From positions 1 through 6,976 of the forward strand of contig JAGLEA010000192.1 in NCBI GenBank assembly GCA_023145315.1: 6,976 nt of DNA. The letters run 5' to 3'. This stretch comes from Psychrilyobacter sp. GTDB lineage: Bacteria; Fusobacteriota; Fusobacteriia; Fusobacteriales; Fusobacteriaceae. Of the stretch, positions 1 through 5,978 are shown in pieces. How positions within the stretch are numbered: the first letter of the stretch is position 1; every line of letters starts with the position of its first letter. Under the pieces are notes generated by a model, which was not told where the DNA came from, made no database searches, and was given only the letters and a program-made list of their open reading frames with translations. The translations under genes were made by a program, and so were the position numbers.

Positions 1-2783
1 TAATAAAGCAACTTAAAAATTATGGACAAGTAGAGAAAGAAAAAGAAAAAGAAAAAATAGAAGTAGAATATAATTTAAGTAAAGAAAACTATATTGATTA
101 TGAATTGAAAACAAGAATAGGAATAAAAGGAAAAAAGAAATACTTAACAAAAAACCTTGTAGAGTTTATAGAAAATTATAAAGCAAATAACTCCTATATA
201 TTTGGGAAAGAATTTGAATTTATTCCTGAAAAACACAAACTAAATGATTATGATTATAATATATTAAATGAATTAACTAGAGTATGTAAGATAACAACTG
301 AAGCTTTAGAGGAATATAATAGAAAACAATATTACTATACTCGACAAGTAAATTTTAATGTAGGAAAGAAAAAAATAATTTTGTCTGATGAATGGTTTAA
401 AGTATTTTTAGATAATCTAAGTGGAAAAGAAAATATATTGTTAGATGGAAAAAATATAAGAATGGCTTCTAAAAATGATTATATTTTACAGATAGATGGT
501 GAAAATGTAGCGTTAAGAGGGTTTTCATTATTAACTAAAGATGCTAAATGCATTTTGGTAGAAAATGAAATTTTTAAAATAGAAGAACAAGATAGAGAGC
601 TAATAAAAATCCTAGAAGAAGTTATTTCTTTAAAAAATGAAAAACAGAAAAAAAGTGAGGAAATAAAAAAACTAATATTTCCTTTAGTAAAGGAATCAAA
701 TATCAAGTCAATAGAAGTATTGAAGGAAGTAGGAGAGTCAGTTATATATATTAGTGAAAATAAAGACAGACATGGTTTTCTCTCTATTGATGTAAGAATT
801 GTTACTAATAGGGAAACTTTTATAGATGGAAAAAGGTATCTATTAAAAGAAAATATTAAAGAAATGTCGAAAATATTTAAAATAATAACAGGAGAAAGTA
901 GAAAAAAAGATTTTAATACCACCTTATTCGGTGAGGAGGATTCGATAAAATTTCTTATTGAACAACTTCCTGATCTAAATAAAAAATATGATGTCAGAAT
1001 AGAAGAAAACTTGAAAAAAATTAAATATAAAACTATCTCAATAGATGGGAATATAACTAAAAATGGAGAATTATTAGAAATAAAGTTTAATACTAATGGG
1101 ATAAGCGATAAAGACCTAAGACAGATACAGCTAGGAATTTTAAGTAATAGAAAATACATTAAATTGGAAAATAATGAGATAATTAATTTAGCTAATAAAA
1201 AAATGAGGGAATTAGAAGGGATACTAGTTGAATTAGAAAATGGATTAGAAGATCAAGAAATTTCTGAATTTGCAGCTAGTAAATTAGGATTAATGTCGCC
1301 AGATATAAAAAGAAAAAACATCGGTGATTTAAAAATAGAAAAGTTATTAAAATCAATGAGAAAAGATGATAAAGAAGAACTACCTACCTCTATAAATGCA
1401 AATCTTAGAGATTATCAAAAAGATGGATACTATTGGATGAAAAAATTGCATGATAGCGGGTTAGGTGGAATTTTAGCAGATGATATGGGGTTAGGAAAAA
1501 CTATTCAAACGATATCTTTATTAACTAAAATTCATAGTAAAAATAATCTTATAAGTATTGTTATAGCTCCTACCTCTTTGACGCATAACTGGTTAAAAGA
1601 AATAAAAAAGTTTTCACCAAGTTTAGAAGCTATAATAGTAGAAGGATCTCCTAAAGATAGAATTGAATTGTTGAAAAATTTTAAAAATGGTGTAATTTTA
1701 ACCTCTTATGGATCTTTTAGAAAAGATATAAGTATCTATGAAGAATTAAATTTTTCTATTGCTGTATTAGATGAAGCACAACATATAAAAAATACAAATA
1801 CATTGATAAAAAAAGCAGTTAAAAAAATTAAAAGTGACTCAAGATTTGCACTTACAGGAACACCAATAGAAAATTCAATATTTGAGTTATGGTCGATATT
1901 TGATTTTGTTATCCCTACTTATTTACAAAATAAAGAAAGGTTTAAAAAGAAATATGGGCAAAAAATACATAAAGATATGGATGAAAATAGTTTGGTAAAC
2001 CTAAAGAAAATAATAAAACCATTTATTTTAAGAAGAACTAAATCCGAGGTGTTAAAAGAGTTGCCAGATAAAATAGAAACAAATATGGTGTTAGGAATGG
2101 ATAAAATTCAGAAAAAATACTATCTTTCATACCTCTCACAGTTTAAGGGGGAATTAGAAGAACACTTAGGAGAAGAAGGGTTTAATAAAAGTAGGATTAA
2201 AATATTAGCTCTTTTGACAAGGTTACGTCAAATTTGTTGTACACCAGAATTATTTATAGAAAATTATAAAGGAAGGAGTACTAAAGTAGAAGCTATAATG
2301 GAACTTTTAGAAGAGTTAAAATCATCAGGGCATAAAGTGTTAGTATTTTCTCAATTTGTAAAAACATTCGGAATACTAAAAAACAGATTAGATGAGAAAA
2401 AGATAACATACTTTCAAATAGATGGATCGACAAAAGCAAAGAAAAGGTTGGAGATGTGCGATCTATTTAATGATGGAGAAAAAGATATATTTTTAATTTC
2501 TTTAAAAGCAGGTGGTTCAGGGCTAAATTTAACAGGTGCAGATGTAGTGATACATTTTGATCCTTGGTGGAACCCAGCTGTAGAAGTACAAGCGACAGAC
2601 CGAGCTCATAGGATAGGACAAGAGAAGGTTGTGCAAGTTATAAAACTTATCACAGAGGGAACTATAGAAGAAAAAATTGTTGAAATACAAAAAAATAAAG
2701 CTAAACTTATAGACACTATGACTTCTAGTGATGGAAAAATAGAAAAACTGACAAAAGAGGATATATTAGGATTATTTGATTAG
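1..2783 (+). CDS. SNF2-family DEAD/DEAQ-box ATPase (helicase-like), 5' end outside the window
   Basis: This is a superfamily 2 SNF2/RapA-type ATPase, expected to use ATP hydrolysis to translocate on double-stranded DNA and remodel bound proteins; the bacterial target is unknown. All core motifs are present in order: the LRDYQKDG entry motif (about 1404), Walker A GLGKT (1488-1502), DEAQ box (1770-1781), LTGTPIEN (1851-1874), VLVFSQF (about 2337), KAGGSGLNLTGA (about 2502-2540) and QATDRAHRIGQ (2589-2621). Roughly 1300 bases before the core encode the accessory region usual in bacterial SNF2 proteins. An in-frame TTG at 105 could be taken as the start, but I reject it: it has no ribosome site, and the frame stays open with coding-like sequence from base 3 (KQLKNYGQVEKEKEKEK...). 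About 926 codons are visible. Family members often carry an N-terminal SWIM zinc finger, which would lie upstream. The stop is TAG at 2781. Family assignment is firm; cellular role is not. Confidence 0.95.
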   Translation, partial: IKQLKNYGQVEKEKEKEKIEVEYNLSKENYIDYELKTRIGIKGKKKYLTKNLVEFIENYKANNSYIFGKEFEFIPEKHKLNDYDYNILNELTRVCKITTEALEEYNRKQYYYTRQVNFNVGKKKIILSDEWFKVFLDNLSGKENILLDGKNIRMASKNDYILQIDGENVALRGFSLLTKDAKCILVENEIFKIEEQDRELIKILEEVISLKNEKQKKSEEIKKLIFPLVKESNIKSIEVLKEVGESVIYISENKDRHGFLSIDVRIVTNRETFIDGKRYLLKENIKEMSKIFKIITGESRKKDFNTTLFGEEDSIKFLIEQLPDLNKKYDVRIEENLKKIKYKTISIDGNITKNGELLEIKFNTNGISDKDLRQIQLGILSNRKYIKLENNEIINLANKKMRELEGILVELENGLEDQEISEFAASKLGLMSPDIKRKNIGDLKIEKLLKSMRKDDKEELPTSINANLRDYQKDGYYWMKKLHDSGLGGILADDMGLGKTIQTISLLTKIHSKNNLISIVIAPTSLTHNWLKEIKKFSPSLEAIIVEGSPKDRIELLKNFKNGVILTSYGSFRKDISIYEELNFSIAVLDEAQHIKNTNTLIKKAVKKIKSDSRFALTGTPIENSIFELWSIFDFVIPTYLQNKERFKKKYGQKIHKDMDENSLVNLKKIIKPFILRRTKSEVLKELPDKIETNMVLGMDKIQKKYYLSYLSQFKGELEEHLGEEGFNKSRIKILALLTRLRQICCTPELFIENYKGRSTKVEAIMELLEELKSSGHKVLVFSQFVKTFGILKNRLDEKKITYFQIDGSTKAKKRLEMCDLFNDGEKDIFLISLKAGGSGLNLTGADVVIHFDPWWNPAVEVQATDRAHRIGQEKVVQVIKLITEGTIEEKIVEIQKNKAKLIDTMTSSDGKIEKLTKEDILGLFD
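33..56 (+). repeat. Short GAAAAA tandem repeat coding for a Glu-Lys run
   Basis: Bases 39-56 are three perfect copies of GAAAAA, preceded by the near-copy GAGAAA at 33-38. In the SNF2 frame this reads as four Glu-Lys pairs. The unit is six bases, so copy-number change would keep the frame. It probably encodes a charged helical linker between the upstream N-terminal part and the visible accessory domain. Confidence 0.6.
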
Positions 2784-2806
2784 AGTTTTTTTGAAAACTG
2801 TATAAT
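2776..2806 (+). promoter_or_regulatory. Possible weak promoter for the DEDDh exonuclease gene
   Basis: A perfect TATAAT lies at 2801-2806, 35 bases before the exonuclease ATG. The best -35 candidate is TTGATT at 2776-2781, with a long 19-base spacer and overlapping the end of the SNF2 gene. The TG before TATAAT is adjacent, without the extra base of a true extended -10. The gap from the SNF2 stop has no convincing terminator, so read-through from the SNF2 gene is also possible. Confidence 0.3.
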
Positions 2807-2841
2807 TAACTGTCCTATCTTATAAAAATTGGAGGATAAAG

Positions 2842-3435
2842 ATGAAAATACTTTGGTATGATACGGAAACAACAGGGTTAACCGAAAACAGTGCTATGTT
2901 TCAAATATCTGGTGTAATCGAGATAGATGGTGTAGAAGTAGAGGAGTTTGATATCTTTTGTAGTCCTCATGATGGAGCAGATATAGCAGAAGAAGCTTTA
3001 GAAGTAACGGGTGTAAGTCGTGAGCAACTAAAAACTTATCAAACTCCTAAAAAAGCTTATAAAGAGTTAGTAGCTATATTCTCTAAATATATAGATAAAT
3101 TTAATAAAGACGATAAGTTTATTATTGCAGGACAAAATGTAAAGTTCGATATAGATGTCTTAAATAGATTTTTTAAAAGAAATAATGATAATTATTTGGG
3201 AAGTTTTTTGAATTATAAACAAGTATTTGATACTTTAAGTGTATATACAGCTCTAGAAATAGCAGAAGTAGTACCCAAATTAGAAAATCATAAGCTAGAA
3301 ACTATATGTAAAACTATGGGTGTAGAATTATCAAATGCTCATAATAGTCTGGCAGATATAAAGGCAACTAAAGCAGTAGGGGATAAGATGCTAGCAGGGC
3401 TTAGAAGGATAAAAAATAAAAAGATTAAAATATAA
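2842..3435 (+). CDS. DnaQ-like DEDDh 3'-5' exonuclease
   Basis: The 197-residue protein is a single-domain exonuclease of the DnaQ/RNase T superfamily, which removes nucleotides from 3' ends with two metal ions. The acidic residues are visible: Asp7 and Glu9 in the N-terminal YDTETTGL motif, Asp103 in GQNVKFDIDVL, and His167 with Asp172 in AHNSLADIKAT, giving the DEDDh set. HKLETICKTMGV (150-161) is the usual helix before Exo III. The protein ends about 25 residues after Exo III in a basic tail (RRIKNKKIKI) that may contact nucleic acid. GGAGGA at 2831-2836 sits five bases before the ATG, making the start secure. The gene follows the SNF2 gene by 58 bases and is closed by a strong hairpin. 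It could be a free proofreading subunit, an ExoX-like repair enzyme or an RNA 3'-end trimmer; sequence alone does not decide. Confidence 0.92.
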   Translation: MKILWYDTETTGLTENSAMFQISGVIEIDGVEVEEFDIFCSPHDGADIAEEALEVTGVSREQLKTYQTPKKAYKELVAIFSKYIDKFNKDDKFIIAGQNVKFDIDVLNRFFKRNNDNYLGSFLNYKQVFDTLSVYTALEIAEVVPKLENHKLETICKTMGVELSNAHNSLADIKATKAVGDKMLAGLRRIKNKKIKI

Positions 3436-3439
3436 ATTT

Positions 3440-3475
3440 AAAAAACATTTTCTAATAATAAAGAAAATGTTTTTT
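3440..3475 (+). terminator. Intrinsic terminator after the exonuclease gene
   Basis: A perfect 14-bp inverted repeat, AAAAAACATTTTCT at 3440-3453 and AGAAAATGTTTTTT at 3462-3475, encloses an 8-base loop. The six T's closing the right arm serve as the U-tract. It begins five bases after the stop codon. The A-run/T-run symmetry means it could also work on the other strand. Confidence 0.85.
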
Positions 3476-3481
3476 AGTTTC

Positions 3482-3524
3482 TTCACATAAATTTCACATT
3501 GAGGAGTTATTATAGATTATAGAA
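3482..3524 (+). promoter_or_regulatory. Promoter region with TTCACA direct repeat (possible response-regulator site)
   Basis: TTCACAT occurs at 3482-3488 and again at 3493-3499, an 11-base period that places both copies on one DNA face. Tandem hexamers with this period are typical of OmpR/PhoB-family response-regulator sites. Possible -10 elements follow (TATTAT 3508, TATAGA 3511, GATTAT 3515), but none pairs well with a consensus -35. TTCACA at 3493 with GATTAT at 3515 gives a 16-base spacer. A poor core promoter behind a direct repeat fits an activated promoter. This is inference, and the DNA is AT-rich enough for chance matches. Confidence 0.4.
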
Positions 3525-3545
3525 AAAGATATAAAAAAAATAAAA

Positions 3546-3557
3546 AAGGGAGTGATT
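3546..3557 (+). promoter_or_regulatory. Ribosome binding site that fixes the start of the Spy-like gene
   Basis: AAGGGAGTGATT matches the anti-Shine-Dalgarno complement AAGGAGGTGATC at nine of twelve positions, plus one wobble. It contains the in-frame GTG at 3552, so that GTG is part of the ribosome site and not the start. ATG at 3561 is eight bases after GGGAG. Confidence 0.8.
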
Positions 3558-3560
3558 AAG

Positions 3561-4028
3561 ATGAAGAAGAAAATTATAATTGGGTTATTGATGGTGTCAG
3601 CATTATCATTTGGAGCAGGTAATATGGGGAACATGGGGAATCATAACAATACACAAAGAGGAACTTACCAAACTCAAATGATGAGTAATTTATCAGAAAA
3701 ACAACAAGTAGAGTTAACAAAAACTATGACTCAAAGAAGAGAAAAAAATTACAAAATGGGATTAGAAGTAAGAACTAAAGATTTAGAACTAGAAAAATTA
3801 TTAGCAGAGGATAAAGTAAACTGGAAGAGTGTGGAAAAAATAAATAAAGAAATCTCAGATATGAAAGCCGAGCAAAGATTAGAAGGAATGAAGTTTAGAA
3901 AAGAGATAGAAGGTAAATATGGTATATCTATGGGACATTCTCATAGAGGTGGAATGAATAATCAATCTAATGGAAGACATAATGGTAATGGACAAATGAG
4001 AAATAATATGGGAAATAGAAATAACTAA
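3561..4028 (+). CDS. Secreted Spy/CpxP/ZraP-like protein with Met/His/Asn-rich tails
   Basis: From the ATG at 3561 the protein has 155 residues. Residues 1-19 are a signal peptide (MKKK, hydrophobic IIIGLLMVSAL, then SFGA) with likely cleavage near Ala19 and no lipobox, so the product should be periplasmic. Residues 44-121 are charged and helical. They start with LSEKQ, close to the LTxxQ signature of the Spy/CpxP family, and continue with a pattern seen in Spy, CpxP and ZraP/metal-resistance proteins (RTKDLELEKLLAEDKVNW, then KEISDMKAEQ). The tails are unusual: an N-terminal NMGNMGNHNN stretch and a C-terminal tail from 124 with GHSHRGG, RH and several Met, suggesting metal binding. A second clear LTxxQ is not seen. 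Known relatives are ATP-independent envelope chaperones or metal-responsive sensors of two-component systems. No kinase or regulator gene is adjacent. Family placement rests on pattern and composition; function is inferred. Confidence 0.75.
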   Translation: MKKKIIIGLLMVSALSFGAGNMGNMGNHNNTQRGTYQTQMMSNLSEKQQVELTKTMTQRREKNYKMGLEVRTKDLELEKLLAEDKVNWKSVEKINKEISDMKAEQRLEGMKFRKEIEGKYGISMGHSHRGGMNNQSNGRHNGNGQMRNNMGNRNN

Positions 4029-4070
4029 AAGTCCTCTAACTTTAGATAAAGCAAGATATGGCCGAAAGAG

Positions 4071-4101
4071 TAGAACCTAGAATTTTCTAGGTTCTATTTT
4101 T
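4071..4101 (+). terminator. Intrinsic terminator after the Spy-like gene
   Basis: A perfect 10-bp stem, TAGAACCTAG (4071-4080) and CTAGGTTCTA (4087-4096), has a six-base loop and is followed by five T's (4097-4101). It lies 42 bases after the stop codon. The 42 bases between are untranslated, and I see no further element in them. Confidence 0.9.
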
Positions 4102-4121
4102 ATACTTAAAATTCAAAGAAA

Positions 4122-4150
4122 TTGAAAAAAAGGTAGAAATTTGATATAAT
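4122..4150 (+). promoter_or_regulatory. Strong sigma-70-type promoter of hslO
   Basis: TTGAAA (4122-4127) and a perfect TATAAT (4145-4150) are separated by 17 bases. TG at 4142-4143 adds an extended -10 (TGATATAAT). Transcription would start near 4157, giving a leader of about 27 bases before the ATG. GATA and TATC flank TAAT at 4143-4154, a small inverted repeat over the -10. No heat-shock CIRCE element is visible. Confidence 0.85.
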
Positions 4151-4183
4151 TATCTATAAAAAAATAAAAATGAGGTGTAAAAA

Positions 4184-5065
4184 ATGGGTAAATTATTAAG
4201 AGGATCAAGTAAAAATGCAAGATTTTTTATAGTAGATACAAAAGATGTAGTGCAAGAAGCGTTAGATATTCATAAGTGTAGCCCTACAGCAATTAAAGCT
4301 TTTGGAAGATTATTAACAGGAACAATAATGATGGGAACAACATTAAAAGGAAATGATCTATTAACAGTAAGAACAAACACAGATGGACTATTGAAACAAA
4401 TGCTAGTGACAACAGATGCAAGTGGAGATGTAAAAGGATATTTAAGTACACCAGAAGTAGATTTAGAAGTAAAAGAGGGAGAAACTCCTAAAGTAGGGGA
4501 TTTAATAGGTAAAGGAACACTAACTGTAATAAAAGATATGGGACTGAAAAAGCCATATGTAGGAGTATCTCAAATAGTTTCAGGTGAGATTGGTGAAGAT
4601 ATAGCTTACTACTATTATACATCGGAGCAAACACCATCTGTAGTGGTATTAGGAGTATCCCTAGGTCCAGATATGAGAGTGAAAAATGCAGGTGGGTATA
4701 TGATCCAATTGTTACCTGGTGCAACGGAGAGTTTCATAACAAAATTAGAAGCAAAAGTAAAAGCTATGCGTCCTATGACTGAGTTATTAGCAGGTGGGAT
4801 GAGTCTGAAAAGAATAGCAAAATTACTTTATGAAGATATGGAAATAGATAGTGAAATAGCATTAGTAGAAGACTATAATATCTATGAGGAAAAGAAAGTA
4901 TCATATAGATGTAATTGCAATAAGGATAGGTTTCATAAGGGATTGGCAACTATACAAAGAGAAGAAATAGAAGAAATTTTTACTGAAAAACCGGAATTAG
5001 AAGTAGAGTGCCATTTTTGTGGGAAAAAGTATTCTTTTAGTAAGGAAGAATTATTAGGAGAATAA
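4184..5065 (+). CDS. hslO: Hsp33, redox-regulated molecular chaperone
   Basis: Hsp33 is a cytosolic holdase that is inactive when reduced with zinc bound. Oxidation, particularly by hypochlorite or by peroxide with heat, releases the zinc and forms disulfides, and the chaperone then protects unfolding proteins. The protein has 293 residues, normal for the family. The N-terminal domain (about 1-180) shows family-typical stretches such as GRLLTGTIMMG, LLTVRTNTDG and YVGVSQIVSGEIGEDIAYYYYTSEQ. The middle helical linker is about 181-235. The C-terminal redox switch carries all four zinc cysteines: Cys243, Cys245, Cys276 and Cys279 (CxC, 30 residues, CxxC), so the sensor is intact. GAGGTG at 4172-4177 is six bases before the ATG. 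The gene has its own promoter and terminator and appears monocistronic. It lies next to yaaA, another oxidative-stress gene. Confidence 0.97.
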   Translation: MGKLLRGSSKNARFFIVDTKDVVQEALDIHKCSPTAIKAFGRLLTGTIMMGTTLKGNDLLTVRTNTDGLLKQMLVTTDASGDVKGYLSTPEVDLEVKEGETPKVGDLIGKGTLTVIKDMGLKKPYVGVSQIVSGEIGEDIAYYYYTSEQTPSVVVLGVSLGPDMRVKNAGGYMIQLLPGATESFITKLEAKVKAMRPMTELLAGGMSLKRIAKLLYEDMEIDSEIALVEDYNIYEEKKVSYRCNCNKDRFHKGLATIQREEIEEIFTEKPELEVECHFCGKKYSFSKEELLGE

Positions 5066-5107
5066 GTAAAATTATGCATAAGCACTACAAATTAATATAA
5101 AACCTTT

Positions 5108-5152
5108 ATAAAACGAGAAGTTATAATTTTTAATTATTGCTCCTCGTTTTAT
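5108..5152 (+). terminator. Intrinsic terminator after hslO, reading into the yaaA promoter region
   Basis: The long stem starts with ATAAAACGAG (5108-5117), pairing with CTCGTTTTAT (5143-5152). It continues inward through A-T, G-C and a T·G wobble to ATAATT/AATTAT (5123-5128/5132-5137) around a TTT loop. Two internal mismatches (A·C and T·T) interrupt it. The T-rich right arm acts as the release tract. The structure begins 42 bases after the hslO stop. Confidence 0.75.
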
Positions 5153-5170
5153 TATGTTATAATATTATAA
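5137..5170 (+). promoter_or_regulatory. yaaA promoter with a palindrome over the -10
   Basis: TGTTATAAT at 5155-5163 is a perfect extended -10. The only -35 candidate is TTGCTC at 5137-5142, with a 15-base spacer, inside the preceding terminator stem. Transcription would begin near 5170, leaving a leader of about 55 bases. TTATAATATTATAA at 5157-5170 is a perfect 14-bp palindrome that includes the -10. Its halves TTATAAT and ATTATAA equal the PerR-box half-sites, but the usual central base between them is missing. Promoter use is likely; operator function is speculative. Confidence 0.5.
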
Positions 5171-5224
5171 ATTAAGTAGAGTAAAAGATTAAATTAATTA
5201 TATAAATGTAGTCAAGGGAGGAAT

Positions 5225-5929
5225 ATGAAAATAATATTTTCACCAACAAAAAAAATGACACAATCTAAGAATAATGAATTATTCACTCCTAAATTTGAGG
5301 GGAAAACTAATGAATTATTGGAAACGCTAAAAAAAATGACTCCTCTTGAGCTTGAAAAAATTATGAAAATCAAGAATAAAACTTTAGAGAATGTAGTAGA
5401 AATCTATCAAGGTATAGATTCTGCTCCTACAGAAAAAGCTATAAATTCGTATAACGGTATTTCTTTTAAACAGCTAGAACTAGATAAATATTCAGATGAA
5501 AACTTAGAGTTTTTGGAATCACACTTAGTTATTCTTTCTGCATTATATGGTGTTTTAAAGCCAAATGACTATATTAAAGAGTATCGATTAGATATGAATA
5601 TGAAAATATTCAAAGATGAAAGTCTATACAATTTTTGGAAAAAAGAACTAGATAATTACTTCAAAGGTGAGGACCTTATTATTAATCTAGCTTCTAAAGA
5701 ATTTTCAAAATTAATAAATTATCCAATGTTAAATTTAGATTTCAAAGAAAACAAAGATGGTATATATAAATCTGTAAGTAGTTACTCTAAAAAAGCACGA
5801 GGAATGATGTTAAACTATATTATATATAACAATATTACGGATATAAAAGATATAAAAGCATTTAATTTAGACGGTTATACTCTAAATGAAAAGCTTTCAG
5901 AAAAAGATAATCTGATTTTTACGAGATAA
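5225..5929 (+). CDS. yaaA: YaaA-family peroxide stress protein (UPF0246/DUF328)
   Basis: In Escherichia coli, YaaA limits damage from hydrogen peroxide by lowering free intracellular iron and so protects DNA; the fold has a helix-hairpin-helix-like DNA-binding element. The 234-residue product shows the family signatures: FSPTKKM at 5-11, YNGISF near 76, LSALYGVLKPNDYIKEYRLDM at about 104-124, INLASKEFSKL at 153-163, KKARGMMLNYI at 189-199 and the C-terminal FTR ending. It is slightly shorter than the E. coli protein (about 258 residues), as is usual in low-GC bacteria. No cysteine is present. The start follows GGGAGG at 5216-5221 by only three bases, a tight spacing, but the N-terminal MKIIFSPTKK matches the family, so the ATG is right. 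The gene stands between the hslO terminator and a 49-base gap to the next gene. Confidence 0.93.
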   Translation: MKIIFSPTKKMTQSKNNELFTPKFEGKTNELLETLKKMTPLELEKIMKIKNKTLENVVEIYQGIDSAPTEKAINSYNGISFKQLELDKYSDENLEFLESHLVILSALYGVLKPNDYIKEYRLDMNMKIFKDESLYNFWKKELDNYFKGEDLIINLASKEFSKLINYPMLNLDFKENKDGIYKSVSSYSKKARGMMLNYIIYNNITDIKDIKAFNLDGYTLNEKLSEKDNLIFTR

Positions 5930-5942
5930 AATAGATCTATAG

Positions 5943-5951
5943 TGATATAAT
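5943..5951 (+). promoter_or_regulatory. Possible extended -10 promoter for the 5979-6808 gene pair
   Basis: TGATATAAT at 5943-5951 is identical to the extended -10 of hslO. No acceptable -35 hexamer lies 15-19 bases upstream. Transcription from here would begin near 5958, giving a leader of only about 20 bases that just includes the ribosome site at 5964. No terminator follows yaaA; the ATAGATCTAT palindrome at 5931-5940 has no T-run. Read-through from yaaA is therefore equally possible. Confidence 0.4.
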
Positions 5952-5978
5952 AAGTAAAAATAAGGGAGGCGAGAAACT

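Noticed and set aside
479..1159. Long open frame of 226 codons on the - strand inside the SNF2 gene
   Set aside because: It is a mirror of strongly AT-rich, Lys/Glu-rich coding sequence. The product is a Phe/Ser/Leu/Ile-rich string without a ribosome site or recognisable motif, and the + strand gene is certain.
2784..2799. AGTTTT/AAAACT hairpin after the SNF2 gene as a terminator
   Set aside because: The stem is only six pairs, nearly all A-T, and no T-tract follows it; it is too weak to call.
3552..3560. GTG at 3552 as start of the Spy-like gene
   Set aside because: The GTG is part of the Shine-Dalgarno sequence for the ATG at 3561, and no ribosome site precedes it. The signal peptide also begins naturally at MKKK.
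4029..4070. Possible small RNA or riboswitch between the Spy-like gene and its terminator
   Set aside because: The stretch is 42 bases with only a four-pair hairpin (TCTA/TAGA), has no promoter of its own and matches no structure I recognise; it reads as ordinary 3' untranslated sequence.
4488..4724. Open frame of 78 codons on the - strand inside hslO
   Set aside because: It lies wholly within a clear Hsp33 gene, shows no family resemblance and has no initiation signals.
5931..5940. ATAGATCTAT palindrome after yaaA as a terminator or operator
   Set aside because: It is five pairs with no loop and no T-run, and is expected by chance in AT-rich DNA.
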